Positions 12,853-25,995 are shown, numbered from the stretch's first letter. The stretch is DNA of 64,000 bases from Poecilobothrus nobilitatus (GCA_947095535.1 OX352774.1:238911825-238975824); one strand, 5' to 3'. Notes: generated from the letters alone by a model not told the origin. Translations and numbers: made by a program.

Positions 12853-13458
12853 CTCATAGTTGAAAAAAAAAACCTTTTCTTAAAAGTAGGTGTATATATT
12901 ATATTATCGCTCAAGTTTTGCTTAATATTTTTTTTAATCTAAAAACTTTATATTGTAACAGTTTAATTATAGAGTATTATGGATATATAATAATAATATT
13001 AGGTCCCATGACCAATTCCCCACCCGGAATATACGTGGGAAGTTACTATTTTCTTATAATTATTTTCTTACATGTAATTCAAGCGACTGTCATATCCAAG
13101 GTAGTCACCAACTTTTATGCTGAAACATGCTATTTTTAAACGAAAACATTGATGATTTTAAACGAAAACAACAACAAAAGAGAGTACGAGATTGGATGTT
13201 TACCGTAATAGAAGATTATTGGTTAGTGGGAATGCCTAGGACAAGCATTAGTAAAGAAAACTAACTAGTAGTAAACTAAAAAAACTAAAATAAATAACTA
13301 AATAAAAATATGTATAGGTAATTATGTAATTTATTACATAAGATTTAAAAGTTAGTAAAATAATTTTTAAGAGTTTAATATTTATAATAAATTGTTGAGA
13401 GACAAATAGATTTTTAGACTAATAAGCATACTAAACTGATTATAGTAATTGTTTTATA
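12853..13458. other. Probable LINE 3' untranslated region and flank
   Basis: The part below 13459 follows the stop codon of the LINE remnant on the minus strand, so it is probably that element's 3' untranslated region. I cannot place the element's 3' end. A 73-codon plus-strand frame at 12918-13139 has a less A/T-rich middle (13005-13050) but no recognisable family. Confidence 0.35.
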
Positions 13459-13920
13459 TTAAATGTTGCTAAAACAATACTTCAATTTACGATTTAAAGC
13501 TAATTTATTGTTAAAAACTACAAAACAGGAACAGTAAGTATTAACCGCACGCAACATTCTTCTAATAGGTTTAAACATACCATAAACAGTGAAGTGAATA
13601 GAGATAGTAAAGATCTCACAAGACCTCAAATCGTGTCCATTATTCCACTAAACATTCGGAAACCCGCAAAGCAAAAATTTTACCGGCAAGAACCTGGTAG
13701 ATAAAAACAATATCAGCCCTAACTCTACGTCTATGAAAGTCGAGTCGAGTCCTAACAGATTTAGTCTATTCTCATAACTAGGTAATTTGGACGGATCAGG
13801 CTAACAGTAGTGACTTAAAGTAAAGCGTAAAAACTGCCTTTGAATAGACTGAATTCTTTCAACATCGTCACTATAATGAGGAGACCACACATGTAGTCAA
13901 GTATGGATCTCACATAAGTT
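13459..13920 (-). mobile_element. Jockey-like LINE remnant, C-terminus of reverse transcriptase ORF2
   Basis: Read on the minus strand from 13920, the sequence encodes the end of a non-LTR retrotransposon reverse transcriptase. It gives YVRSILDYM and, after a one-base frameshift, WSPHYSDDVERIQSIQRQFL. Then come PSYENRLNLLGLD and RRRVRADIVFIYQVLAGKI. Near the end are YGMFKPIRRMLRAVNTYC and NNKLALNRKL, with a final TAA at 13461-13459. These match the order of the conserved end of Jockey/I-group ORF2 proteins: VRS.LEY, VVWSP, IQ..FLRF, a PPYE.R..LL step, and an HRTNYG...RM.R..N step. At least two frameshifts and two internal stops show that the copy is dead. The 5' end stops near 13920, and the missing upstream part of the same domain is seen at 60215-60388 on the other strand. 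Confidence 0.85.
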
Positions 13921-16609
13921 ACTTCTATAGTTATAATTTTATGTAATTTAATATTTAAATGAATTTACTGTTATGTGTACCTAAATGATTATACCTCTGT
14001 GTCTCTCAAACAATTTTAGCCAGAGCATTTAATATTTAAGAGCAGAAAAATCCTTAGAAAATAAATATATATATGTTTCTTAAAAAATGTTTGATCTTGC
14101 CCCCTATTTGGGAGATATTATAGTGGTTAAAATTAATAATTTGCTATTTTTAAATATCTGTACCTTTGACAACTGTTCAAATTTAAATATGATCATAAAA
14201 TTGTATCTAAAGCTATAATATATCATATATTTACATGATAATTTTCCTATATACACATATGTGACGCAATTTTATAAAAAAAATACATGTTGCGTTCTTA
14301 AAATAATAACTAAAAAATATTTTAGCTATTTTTATTAAAATTACATATCTTCACTGCCTTAAATAAAATTATCGTATAAAACCACATAATAATATAAAAA
14401 AAATAAAAATAAAACATATTTTAACCTAAAGCAATTTTTTTATCAGTATTTTATAAAATAATTAAAATTAAATTTTATTAAAAATATTATAAATTACTAA
14501 TTTATTATATTAAATTCTCTATTTTGTTTTAATTTTATTTCACTATAAATATTCTTATCTATGTTATAATATGTCTTACTCTTTTCTTTTTAGACAATTT
14601 ATTTTTTTTTTTTAAGGATTCCCTTTAGGCATATATTTGTATACATTAAAAGGAATTCCTTGTTTATGAAATGATGAGGAAAAAAATTGTTTTTTTTTTT
14701 TTTTTTTCTGTAAATTTAAAAATAAATTTATATTCGCTCCGATTAATTTTTTCATCGTCTTTTTTTTTTCAGTCCTTCTAAATTTGTATTAGGAAAAAAC
14801 TGAAATTAGAAGGATAAAAGGAAATATTAAATTTTTTTGTCCTTTAAATGTTTGTTTAAATTAACAAAAAAAAAAATGTTTTTTTAATAACACAAAAAAA
14901 AAAAAAAGTAAATAAATAGAAAAACATGAGAAAGAATTAAATCAGAAAATCGTTCCAAGAAATTTTTTTTTTTTCAAAAAATAAAACCCTTTTTTTCTTA
15001 GAAAAATCTTTTACGCATCACTGTTCACTTTTATCGTGAATATTTATTAAATGAATGAAGAAAAACAAGTGTTTCTGTATTTTAAGAAGCATGTATGTAT
15101 TTTATAAATAAATATTGGCATAAGTAAAAAGGGAAAAACATAAATATCGTAATTTTGAAAAAAGTAAATTTGTTCACGGATACAAGGATTCGTAGTAGTA
15201 AAACGTAAATTACGCAATATGTACTGTTGCTACTTAAATATAGTATCAATAAAATCTTAAGATATTTTAAAATAGCTGTGATTTTAACGAATTTTTTCTT
15301 AAATTATTATTAAATTTTGTAATAAAGAGGGATTGTAGCTAATTAAGTGCCAGCAGTTATCCTTTTCTTACTATATTACAATTTTAAAATATATATTTCT
15401 AGTAATTTTCTTCATTTTTCTGATAGATTAATGTTAATGTTACAAATAAAAATTAAGAAACATATTGCTATTGAAGATACATAGCAACTTCTAAAATATT
15501 TATGACAATAAGATCAAACAAAGAATATAAACTATATCTACAATCATGCCCGAATAATACAAACAATCAAGTTTTTTACCGAAACGAAAACTAAATTAAT
15601 AGGAATATAAAGAGTTAACCTATTTTTAAACATCATTATAACCTAAAAATTTTCTCATTCACATAAAAAAAAAAAAAACAAATTTTGTAGGTAATCTAAC
15701 ATATAAATTAATCCTAGAAACAAATAGGAAGTGATTAGATAGTATTAAAACAAAATGTATAAACTATGTGATCCTTCCGGATATGTTTTATCCTAATACA
15801 TGATTTTTATTGCCTATATACATATTTATTTATTAAATAATTAACATTTAGTTTCATATTCGCAGATTTTTTTTTTTTTCTCATTTTATATTTAAATATA
15901 TCCTTGGAATTTTTTTTCTTTTATTATTATATCCTTAAATTAATATTATTGTTTATCTATAATAGAATTTTGTACAACTGTGAAGACTCCCAACACAGTT
16001 CGTAAAAAAAACAAAATGAAAATTATTTTCGTTTAAAATGAAAGTAAAAGTTTCTTTTTAATTAATTGAGGAGATTGAAGACAAACTTAATGGAAAGAAG
16101 AAATAGGAAAAAACAGTAAAGATTAACATCCTAAAATAATCCTTAGGAATCTCTATAGGTGGTCTTTATTATAAGATATTTAACAAAAGAATAAGAAGAA
16201 TATAAATTTATTTTATTGGCGTTCATTTCTTATTGAAAGATTTCAATGCAGAATAATAGAGCATGTCATTTAATTATCTTCTACACTTAAGTAGTTGGGA
16301 AACTGTATATTATCTAAAATCTAGATACACAGAGATTTTTTTAAATATGATTATCATAAATCAAAGAAGAAAATTAATCTTTTCAATACAAATAAAGTAG
16401 TTGGTACCTAAAATTGTTTCTACTACTTATATTTATTTTGTTACTTATATGATAAAGTTTTTTTACCGTTATATTATTTCATAGAAGAACAGCTCTATAA
16501 CTTAATGTTATGTTTCGTTAAATTCATGTTAAAAAAATTAAAGAATTTCAAAAAATTAAAACGAGATTAATTTTTTGATTTTTTAATTAAAGCCAGACAG
16601 AATCCAAAG
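13921..16609. other. AT-rich stretch, no gene seen
   Basis: No gene recognised. Long homopolymer runs are common, including about 18 T's near 14690. The sequence has no element edge that I can define. Confidence 0.55.
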
Positions 16610-17340
16610 CTTTTTAACCACGCCTATTTTGCAAGAGCTTATAGAATAATGTGACTTGCACGAAAACTTGTAGATTTTAATTAAGTAACTACTTACTAAA
16701 TTGGCAAAATTTTAAACTAGATTTTAAACCATTTCCTGACGTTTTACGACGATTTTAACCGAATTTTGTGATTTTTATTTTAATTTAAAAAAAATCATTA
16801 TTTTACTAAAAAAAAACGATATTATCTATAATATCCTGATGTGTTTCGTTGATATTAACCAATTTCTGTGATCAAAATTAAAATTTTTTTGTACCACCTC
16901 CTGTTTATTTAAACATCTCGAACGTAGCCACCTGCGCAAATCACAAATTCGAGCGAAAAAAATTATAGATTCTATAATTACTTAATTTTTGGACGTGTTA
17001 ACAGTTTTTCTTAGTTGTAAAGGATTACAAAGATTTTGGTTTTTTTTATATTGTCGAAATACTTTTAAATAGAATCTAGAAATTTTTAAAAAAGAGAGAT
17101 CAGAATTAGCATAAGTTGCGTATTTGTTTTTGTACGTTCCTCTTTTTAAAAGCAATTAAAGCAACAAAATTGAAATTTTGCTGTTTTTAGACATCTGTAA
17201 GTTAGCCGCCTGTAAGTAAAAATTAAAGTTTTAACATTAGGTATGCTTTTTCATGTGTTAACAGCGTTTCCTACACAGGTTTCCCTTAAAGTTGAATAAA
17301 GTGTCTCTTGTAAAACAACAATATTTCAAACATTTTAGAG
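16610..17340. mobile_element. Mosaic of decayed family B fragments
   Basis: Near 16650 'gacttgcacgaaaacttgta' matches the right-end phrase of family B in reverse. From 16910 the plus-strand landmarks follow: 'gtagccacctgcgcaaatca', 'gtgttaacagtttttcttag', and a second 'gttagccgcctgtaag' plus 'gtgttaacagcgtttcctac' near 17205-17270. The doubled landmarks suggest two nested or tandem copies. Confidence 0.5.
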
Positions 17341-19097
17341 TTGGTACAAAATCAATTAAATTAAGTTTTACTCAAATTATTTTTTTTTTCTTTGAATTTT
17401 TTACAGGAATCTCACCAAAATTACAAAATAATATTAAATGTTAGATAAAATTAGAACAAGCAAAAAAATCAATTGTAGAAGTGGATCTATAATAAGATCC
17501 AATAAGATTAGGTGAATAAAAAAGTAGATACTATAATTCTTTATCTCTAAAAATCTTAAAAGCTGATCAAACTCATTTTAAAATTTAATTCTATAATTAA
17601 ATAAAATTGTATAATAATATAGTACTAATATAGTTCTATACAAACAGCCACAAAGTTACGATTTGTGAATAGCTTTTTTAAAGTTTTCAACTTCAAATTA
17701 TATCATCATGATTTTTGTCACATTCAAAGCAGGACAAGATAATTATCCTGTTGTCTGTAAAATTATGCCGCTTTCGACGTTCCTTATCACAAATCAATTT
17801 ATTCGACTATTGGAGAACATCCTGTATATTAGAAATCCTTACATTTTAAATCATATGAAACTTTTCTTTTTTTTTTTGATTTCTTGCATTCTAAATATTG
17901 ATTTGTTTAATATTAGAGAAATAATTTTATTTCCATTTCCGATTCATTTAATTTTACTTCAATATTTTCTTTCTACAAAATTTAATTCGGATTGCTTTTA
18001 TTTTTTTATTTTGTAATTTTTTTAGCATATGTGTTTTTGTTTTTGAAACAATTCCTTATAATTCAATTTAGAATCAATACAATCAATTTTCTTTAAGTGC
18101 TGGTGGGGGTGATTTTAAAAAACAGGAACCCAAATAAAGAAAAACCATTAAAAATATTTTATATTTTTTGTTTTTTTTTTTAAATATTTATTTTATTAAA
18201 ATTATAATTTGTTTTTTTTTTTTCTTCTTGAATGTTGTTTGTATTTTTCAAATCGATTCTAAATCGAAATGAAAATAAACTAGCAATGGAATGAGAAATG
18301 ATGAAAATTGCGAAGTAAATAAAGTACGAGTAGATAAAAGTGCTACGTAAACATACCGTTGACGCCGCGTTTATTTACACTTAATATTATATAAAAAAAA
18401 TTTCATAATATTCTTGGAACGTGCATAGTTGCTTGAGATTTTAGTTTAAGGATCAGATTTTAACATTGAATTTTTGTTTTGATTCCAGAAACGAAAAAAA
18501 AAAAAATTTGTTTACATAAAAAATTGAGCGATTTTTTAAAGTAAATGAAAAAAAAAAAAAAATCAGTAGGTAGTTGTAATCTGATAAAATTTAAAGTTGC
18601 CTGTTTTTATCTTGATATCATGGATTCTGAAATATATCGATTTTTTTTTTCTTGTTGAAGACAAAAAAAAAACACTAAGAAAACTGGGATAAATTTTTAT
18701 TTTAAAGTAATAATAATTTAAACTAGGATAAAAATGTTCATTTTAAAGGAAGATAATTGAAAAGTTTAAGCATTTCTTAAATACTATTTGTTTTTTGTTT
18801 AACTAAATATAGTTTTAATTAAATATAGTTTAATTAATAATAGTTTGTGATTAAAAATTTTCCGTTTTTCAATTCAAATTAACGAAGCGAATCGAAATTT
18901 ATATACAGAGTAAACGAAACATTAGATAGTAATAGTAGATTTTTAACGGGCTTCGAGATAATGGTGTTTAAACATTTTCGTACATTTCTTATTTTGAAAA
19001 CAACATTACATTTTTATCTTTTGTCAACAACAAGAAGTTGTTTTAGGATATTTAAAAATTTTAAAATCTAAGTTTTACATTAAAGTTTATATTGATA
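17341..19097. other. AT-rich stretch, no gene seen
   Basis: A 102-codon plus-strand frame at 17708-18016 turns into Phe/Ile/Leu-rich low complexity after its first 50 residues and shows no family signature. The rest is A/T sequence with poly-T runs. Nothing else is recognised. Confidence 0.5.
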
Positions 19098-20200
19098 CGA
19101 CGTGTCATGAGGTTTTGGGCTATTATTCGCTTGGGTGAAATGGCCCACCAACCGTAAGACATAATGTAAAAATATTGTTAGGGAAGTATGCCCAAGCAAT
19201 GGTGGAACACAATCGACCAAACAAAATTTGAACATTATGGCTGCCGTAAAATTGAAGGGGAATATAATTCCACCAGTTGTGGAACACAACACCACAAAAA
19301 ACATTAATGTCTTATGATCCACTAAACAATGATTTTCTTTTTAATGTCGGAAAATTTATATATATATGAGATTATATAATATTTGAGATTCTGAATTAAG
19401 AGGCATTTTATAGTCGATTACAAAATCGGGATTATATCCTTTTTGCAGAAATTATATTTAATTCTGATTTTGTAACCAACTATAAAATCTTTCCTAATTC
19501 AGAATTTCGCAAATACATATATATTCAAGTACATAGTCTGTAAAAATTGTATAACCCTAATTTTGTAACGAACACCAAAATTACTCCTAATTCAGAACTT
19601 CATATATACATACATACATAAATATTGTGGAAAAAAAGGGAATACCCTGATTTTCAATCCAACTCTAAAACCCTTCTTATAACCCCCTTCAAACAATTTA
19701 TTGAAACTCTGATTCTGAAACTAATTATACTATCCTAATTATTTTTCTGACATAAATATTTTAACTGCAAAGCTTTTGAAATAGTGAGAGCCTCTTAAGG
19801 CTCCTTAATATGTTGTTGAGAAGAATATAAATGTGTTATAATACATCTTATATGCGAGACTCTTTTGGTCAAAATTTGTAGCATAATAAATAATATTAAA
19901 TAATTAATAAATTTAAATTATATATCTAACAGAAAGTATTATTTTTGATACTTATTTTTCCTTTATTTAGAATTTTTTTCACGTGGGTCATTCAATCGTA
20001 AATTATGAGACTTTGTTCCAATTTGATAGTTTAATATTAAAAAACAACAAAAATTATTATGGTCTTACGTCCCACAAATTTAAGTGTATTATGACTTACC
20101 GATAATGGGACATCATTCCCAAATTAAATTTCAGCGTTTAAAAATTAAATTTCACCATAACATCTAAGAGTAAAATGACCCGGGGTGTCGTGACACGTCG
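19098..20200. mobile_element. Old fold-back element with inverted ends
   Basis: The outer ends CGACGTGTCA (19098-19107) and TGACACGTCG (20191-20200) are perfect inverted copies. Weaker inverted similarity continues inward. 'cccaccaaccgtaagacata' at about 19144 pairs with the reverse of 'cttaccgataatgggacatc' near 20096. A 'ggtcttacgtcccac' step near 20060 is a third related phrase. The arms are less A/T-rich than the middle. Family A monomers at 19383-19740 sit between the arms, as if inserted later. A target duplication is not evident, so the edges may lie a few bases away. Confidence 0.45.
19383..19740. repeat. Family A monomers in both orientations, hairpin-forming
   Basis: A plus-strand monomer ('gattctgaattaagaggc', 'attacaaaatcgggattata', 'tttttgcagaa') is followed directly by a reversed one ('ctgattttgtaaccaact', 'cctaattcagaatttcgc'). 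Two further reversed monomers run to about 19740. The first two form a long imperfect inverted repeat centred near 19460. Confidence 0.65.
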
Positions 20201-21446
20201 CCTCATATTGAATTATTTAATAATAATAAAACAGAATTGAATTAGAAATGAAATGTGTTCGTACTATAAAATATTGTACAAACGCCAAAATTACATTGAT
20301 TTCGATAGTGATTTTCGAAGAGTTGACATAATTTTGTTTTCTATCTAAGGTATAAATCACATCGTAAGGTATAAACCACATCGTTAATTAAAATTTTTAT
20401 AAAAAAAAAAAACAATTTTATGGTTTATAAAAATATTTTAGTTTGTTTCACTTTGCCATCAACTGCACATTCAACCCTAATTTTTTTTATATAATATTAT
20501 GACAAAAAATTAAAAACCGCAAGGTTAAAATTTTCTTTTTTATATTTATATCGAGTAAACAAAGGATACCTACACATAAAAAATACTTCTTTTTATTTAC
20601 AACAATAAAATATGTCAATAAAATTAAACACCACAATGAAAGTTACATAATATATGAAAAAGGTTAAGATTCTTTGTTTTTTTCTATTCTTTTATGTCAC
20701 ATAATGTACCTATTAATATGTTATGTATAACATATTTTGTGGCCATATTTGGACATATTTCAATCTTGTTAAAATTTCTAATCATCTGATTTTCTGGTTA
20801 TAAAAAATTTTAAAAGCTTCTTTTGTATTGGTTTTTTCTTTTAACTTCAAGGCTTTAAAATATAAAAGTGACGGATGAACAAAAATTAATTAACTATAAT
20901 TTTACGGCAATAAGTAAAGTTATAAAGGTAAATGAAAATTAAAAAATTATTCTCGCTTATTGCAAAGAGTTTTTAAGATATATAATATTATTCTTTTATT
21001 TATATAAATCCAAAAAAACCAAACGACAACATAAAAGAGTATAAAGAAGAAAATAGAGGTATTAAAATATTTTATTTTTTTGTCGTTTAATATTTACCTT
21101 TAATACTAATCATGATTCAGACTGAAGAATTTCATATTAGAAATAAAATAAGTAAACAAAAGATTATATTATTACGTTTAATGTTAAATAAATCCAACAG
21201 AAACAGTGGCGGTCAGAAAATACAATACAAATCTATTTCCTTTATTTAAATTATAAAATCAGACTCAAATTCAATCAAATAAATAATACAAAAAATATTA
21301 TTGTAATAAATCACAAAGTAAGAATCAAATTTATATGCGGAATATCTTATGAACATAATCTTAAAAAGTTTTGCTTGTCCAAAAAGTGGGTACCAAGGCA
21401 CACTCAATAAGAGAAGTTGATACAATATTGTAGCATTGTAACATAC
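20201..21446. other. AT-rich stretch, no gene seen
   Basis: A short duplication of 'aaggtataaa(t/c)cacatcgt' lies at 20347-20384. Otherwise this is A/T low-complexity sequence without a gene. Confidence 0.5.
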
Positions 21447-21494
21447 GGGATGTTAGCTAAATTAAATATAAAGGGATGTTAGTAAATTAAATAT
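21447..21494 (+). repeat. Short direct duplication
   Basis: 'gggatgttagctaaattaaa' is repeated 26 bp later with one base lost, forming a two-copy tandem. Confidence 0.7.
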
Positions 21495-21569
21495 TTCCTT
21501 TTTATTCAAAACCAGTAAGAGAAGTATTACGAACAAGTAGTTACAATAAGTCATGCTGTTACTAAAAAA

Positions 21570-21930
21570 TGTAATCATCTTTTAAAAAATTTCAGATATC
21601 AGACTTAATTATAAGTACCAAGATATATTTATGTAAATCTTACAGTTGTATGAAAGCTACTTGAACCTGCTATCAAATTAAGAACTAACCCAATTTTGTA
21701 GAAGTAATTGGTATAAGACTTAACTTCTTTTCACTTTAAATTACTTTCAATTTTAGAAACTTCGCTTCTATATAAATTATAAAGTTAGTTATTTTTATAT
21801 ATCAAAAGAGATGTTGTATATAGTAGCTACCGGAGCCCGTTGTGCTACAGCAATCAAATTTCACACAACTACTTGGGATGAGGTTTGACTTCTTTTTCCA
21901 AAATTAACTAGATGGCTAGCTTTAATAGAC
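21570..21930 (+). repeat. Dispersed repeat family I, second locus
   Basis: Three decayed monomers carry the phrases seen at 4405-4620. These are 'atcttttaaaaaatttcag' with 'gacttaattataagtacc', a 'gctacttgaacctgctatca' step, and 'tagctaccggagcccgttgt' with 'acaactacttgggatgag'. Shared order and spacing support one family. Confidence 0.45.
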
Positions 21931-22489
21931 ATAGCATTATCTTTACAGAAAAAAACAGAAGTTGTACATTGTGTAATGTACCAACATGTATGTAGATTTC
22001 TGTATATCTAACACCAATTTAAAAACTTCTAGAGTTGGTGATAGTTGAGTCGATAAGTGCCTGTTTCTCAATATACGTTTCGTCTTGGTTATCGTTTTAT
22101 CTTGGTTGTGGGAATAATCTTAATTTTTTCCGTCACTATCTTCATCATCAGTTACATTTCAACAGATTTCATTTACTACACAAATTGTATTAAAATAGTT
22201 TAAAGACTGTTTGGTTTAAATTGAAACCAATTTTAATACATGTTTTATAAGTTTTAGGAATGTTCAAAGTTTTGAATATACATAATTATGTGCCCTAGTT
22301 GGGTTAAAAGGGGTTAAATTAATATCTGATAGCCTTTTATTAGCGTATAATTTAATATCACAATTTTTCGTTTCATTTATGCTTATCTTCAATTTATATA
22401 ACAACTTACTTTTTGCTGGGTTGTAAGGTTTCCCCTAAATGATTTATTGATACAAAATATAACTTTATTATAATATCGAAAAATTTTTA
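21931..22489. other. AT-rich stretch, no gene seen
   Basis: Nothing recognised, apart from a loose 'cgtcttggttatcgttttat' and 'cttggttg' duplication at 22080-22110. Confidence 0.45.
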
Positions 22490-22620
22490 CGGAAATACGG
22501 ACAGACAGATAAAGCTTAATCAACAAATTTTTCAATTTTAATCAGATCCAAACATTTCGAGGTAGGTGTTACGAACGGAAAAACAATTTTAATAGACCCG
22601 AGATGAGCATAAATATAATT
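22490..22620 (+). mobile_element. Decayed family C right-end module
   Basis: 'acggacagacagataaagct', then 'cagatccaaacatttcgagg' and 'gtgttacgaacggaaaaaca', then 'gacccgagatgagca'. These match in order the right end of the family C element at 39500-39660 (GGAC run, 'gatccgatcc', 'tttcgaggtgttacaaacgg', 'tacccgatc'). Confidence 0.65.
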
Positions 22621-22849
22621 TTACTGGTAGAAGTTAAAAGCTTAAAGAGTTTTATTTGCGTTATAAAAAAAAATATATTATATATTTTGTATTTAAAATT
22701 AAGTACGTATCCTTAAAATAAAATTTGGGTTAAAGTGTTTTGAAAAAACTATAAAAATTATGCAATAAAAAACTATAATAATTCGGCAAATCATAAATGT
22801 GAAAGAAAAAATAATAAACAAAGTTGAAAGTAAACCTAAGATTTACAAA

Positions 22850-23600
22850 AGTGTACATTTTCCAAAAAACAATAAAAACAGTTTAGAATGCGGGGACTTG
22901 CACGAAAATTTGTCAATTTTTTAAAAATTTTACCTATATATAAAAAAAAAAATATTATGAAAAATGAAAAGGCAATTTCTGCAATTTTAAGAAACTCTTC
23001 ATAATTAGAAAAGCTGTTAACACCTGTGAAACATAAAGTTCTAATTTTTACTTTTTATTTTGAAAAGGAGGAGTACAATAAAATTTCTTAGGTAAGTTAT
23101 ATTAATTTCCAAAACATCTTTGTTCTTTCAAAATTTCAAGGTTCTAGCAAAATTTCAAGGTACCGCTTCGCAGATATGATCTTGTATAATCTTGTTTTCA
23201 GAATAACGGTAAATTACAATACTAAGGGCGTTTCCGAATTTATCATATTTCACACTAAATACTGGTTAATTGCACTTAATTATTTTCTGTCAAATTTTTA
23301 TTGCACTTTCGATTACGCTAAATGCTTCCACTAAAAGAGTAATATTATGTTACAAAAGAAGCGTCTAGTTGCGATAGGTTCAGAAACGCCATACGTTTCA
23401 AAAAAAGTTGTATAATTTTGATGTTGTTTTATAAAAATAAAATAAAAGTCCTGTCGTTTAGCGCTTTTAGATTGAAAACATATAATGCAAAAGTTGAGAT
23501 AGACACCTATTTGTACGTATTTCAAAATCATGGTTTTAAAAGTTTGAACGGCGATTGCTCGGCAATGGCTAGGGTTGCACAAAAAAGTTGTTTAAAACAT
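22850..23600 (+). mobile_element. Decayed family B/C internal region
   Basis: 'gtttagaatgcggggacttg' and 'cacgaaaatttgtc' at 22880 match the family B end phrase. 'gctgttaacacctgtgaaac' follows near 23013. A 'caaaatttcaaggt' then 'ataacggtaaatta' pair at 23145-23215 matches 39002-39090 inside the long family C element. The 83- and 61-codon opposing frames at 23331-23603 lie in this repeat, so I do not call them genes. Confidence 0.5.
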
Positions 23601-23603
23601 TAA

Positions 23604-24699
23604 TTTTTTTATCTTAAGTTTTGGTTAATTTCATTGCTTTACTTTCAAGGGAATAGGAGTTTGGTAAATATACAAATAGACGGAGAGAAAGAGTGGAGCT
23701 ATGTAATTAGCAAATTTGTTACATTTTTTTATTAAATGTACCTATATTAAATGTATACCTTCTCTCATTATTCATTGGTTAATATATAATATTTTCTACT
23801 TTATTTATATTTTATTAATAAATATTTTTATATGTAACATTACCTTCAAATTCATATTATCGTTGATCTTTGTTAATAAATAATTAATTATAATATTGAT
23901 TTACTTATAAGAATGAATATTGTTGACAGGACTTTGTTTTTATTGACTTTGCTATAAAGGCAATGTAAAAGCAGCTTATCATCCATAATGTTATTAAATT
24001 GACTAATAAAGTATTATTAACCGTTTAACTTAATAAAAGAATTTAAAAACAAAAATTTCCATAAAAAAGAGTTATTGAGTTATTTAACCTATCCAAAATA
24101 ATAACTTTTTTAAATCATTTTTATTTTTATTAGAAATCATAACCAAAACCAGAATACCGAAAACTTTAAAATTTTTAGTATAGTATTTAAATTTTTATTG
24201 TATAGTCAAAATTATAGCCATATTCAATTTAAGTTATAATTTTCTTTTAGGTTTTTATGGCAAATATATTATTATTTTTTAAAAATATAAATAGTTTTAT
24301 TAATGTAAAATCTGTTTTATTTTAATAGTATTGATTAAATTTTTAGTTATATCCAAATAAGTTTTATTTTATTTTTTATTTACGTTATCAAAGATTTTTT
24401 ATATTGACCCACGTAATTAAAAGGTTTTTGTACTTTGTGTTCTATATGTATAGTAGGAATATACACAAAAGTTCATTATTTACTTTTATGAAAATAAAAT
24501 TAATGATTAGTTAATTGCAATATCAAATTTTTACTATCTAATTTCACTTCTCTCTAATAGAATGAAACCTTTAACCGCGCACTCATAGTATATTGTTTAG
24601 GGGATATGTAGAAAAAGATAAGGTAGTGATACGGAAAAAATGAATTGCGAAGTGAGACTGTATCGTAACAATAAATTCGTCTATAATTTTTACTATTAA
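23604..24699. other. AT-rich stretch, no gene seen
   Basis: A/T low-complexity sequence. No gene or element is recognised. Confidence 0.5.
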
Positions 24700-24739
24700 A
24701 ATTTTACAACATGTAGTAGTGTATAACTTCTTATTGCAT

Positions 24740-25060
24740 GAAACCAGCCCCATTGTACCAGTTGTGATAAGTATTATTATTACTATTTGCTAGACAGACG
24801 AGTATATAATTTAGTTATAATATGCGGTATTACACATTCCTAGATGAAGTAGTAATTGAAGGCAGCCCCATTGTAGCAGCAATTAGTATTATTAAATATT
24901 ATTTTATTACTAGTTGCTACACAGACAGAGGTATCGGTCAGTTAGTAGATGCAATGGTATATCGAAATCAGTTACAACAAGCAGTAGTTTATATCACATT
25001 ATGGCATGAAGTAAGCAAGGTCACTTCCATCGTAGCAGCTATTATTAGCTAGATTATTAT
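24740..25060 (+). repeat. Two-copy degenerate repeat with ATT-rich spacer
   Basis: 'cagccccattgta(c/g)cag' occurs at about 24746 and 24863. Each copy is followed by ATT-rich sequence and 'gctacacagacag(a)g'-like text, giving a spacing of about 117 bp. The open frame at 24822-25052 is explained by this repetition. Confidence 0.5.
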
Positions 25061-25179
25061 CTATTATTTTTAGTAGTATTATTATTCTTATTATAATCGC
25101 TGTTTAAAACTTATTAGTCATCAAAAATTATAAAATTTTCAAAAGTTTATATGTCAAGTTCTGTTCAATTTTTTTTTTT

Positions 25180-25520
25180 TATCTAAACTATAAAGACATC
25201 AAATTAAAGGACATATTATTAACTTTATGAATCAATGTCAAAAAAATTGATTTTTTTCGTATTTTAGTACTAAAATTTACCATTATGCGACAATAAGATT
25301 TTACAAGAATTTTCTTACTTCATGTCCCCGGAACACTTTTAGTAAGTAAATACTTAGGTTAACCTTTTATTTTCAGACACCTGTTAAACACCTGTACAAG
25401 ATTTTACAAATGTATACATTAAAATTAAAGCTTCAATAATATTCTTTAAATCTTTTTTTGATTATTCAAGGCTTTCTTAAAATTAAAGTATAGTCTCTTG
25501 ATTTTTTACAACCTTTTTCT
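25180..25520 (+). mobile_element. Decayed family B fragment
   Basis: The landmarks are 'tcagacacctgttaaacacc' at about 25374 and a 'taaaattaaagcttcaataa' step at about 25420. Flanking text corresponds to the middle of the 26775-27660 copy ('ggcacctgtacgcat', 'attaaagctccagtaat'). Confidence 0.5.
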
Positions 25521-25995
25521 TATATTTTATAGAATTCTAAGAAAGGTTTAATAAAAATTGGCTCGAAAACTGAAATTTCACATTTTTAAACAAGACCGAC
25601 GCTTATATTCGTACATTTTGTTTGGAAAAGTTAGATTTTAATTCAAATTTAATTTTATGCATTCGATCCATTGTCGAAATTTAAAGTTTTCTTTGTTCTT
25701 ATTGTTCTTTCTTTTAGTATTTCTTTATTCTTATATAGATATTATATATTATTTTCCCTAAAATTTCTTGTGATTTCTTTATTTTATTTTAGATTATTTA
25801 TGTATTTGTTGGTTTTACAAGTCAGTTGAATTTCATATACTTCTTAATGAATTATGAAAGTAAAAGTTAACTGAATTATTAAACTTTGGGCAAAGTGTTT
25901 TCATTGGCTGTTATAGGCTATTTTCATTGGTAGACTTCATTGGCCACTTTGCAAAATATATATTTTTATTAACTTTGTTTTGATTAACTGATGGA
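25521..25995. other. AT-rich stretch, no gene seen
   Basis: Nothing recognised. Confidence 0.45.

Noticed and set aside
17708..18016. 102-codon plus-strand frame
   Set aside because: The second half is Phe/Ile/Leu low complexity, with no family motif or splice context.
19080..19322. 80-codon minus-strand frame
   Set aside because: It falls on the left arm of the fold-back element; the inverted right arm does not keep a frame.
23331..23603. Opposing 83- and 61-codon frames
   Set aside because: They lie in a decayed family B/C segment, and neither has a protein family signature.
24822..25052. 76-codon frame, MRYYTFLDEV...
   Set aside because: It is explained by a local ~117 bp degenerate duplication; the sister copy does not keep the frame.
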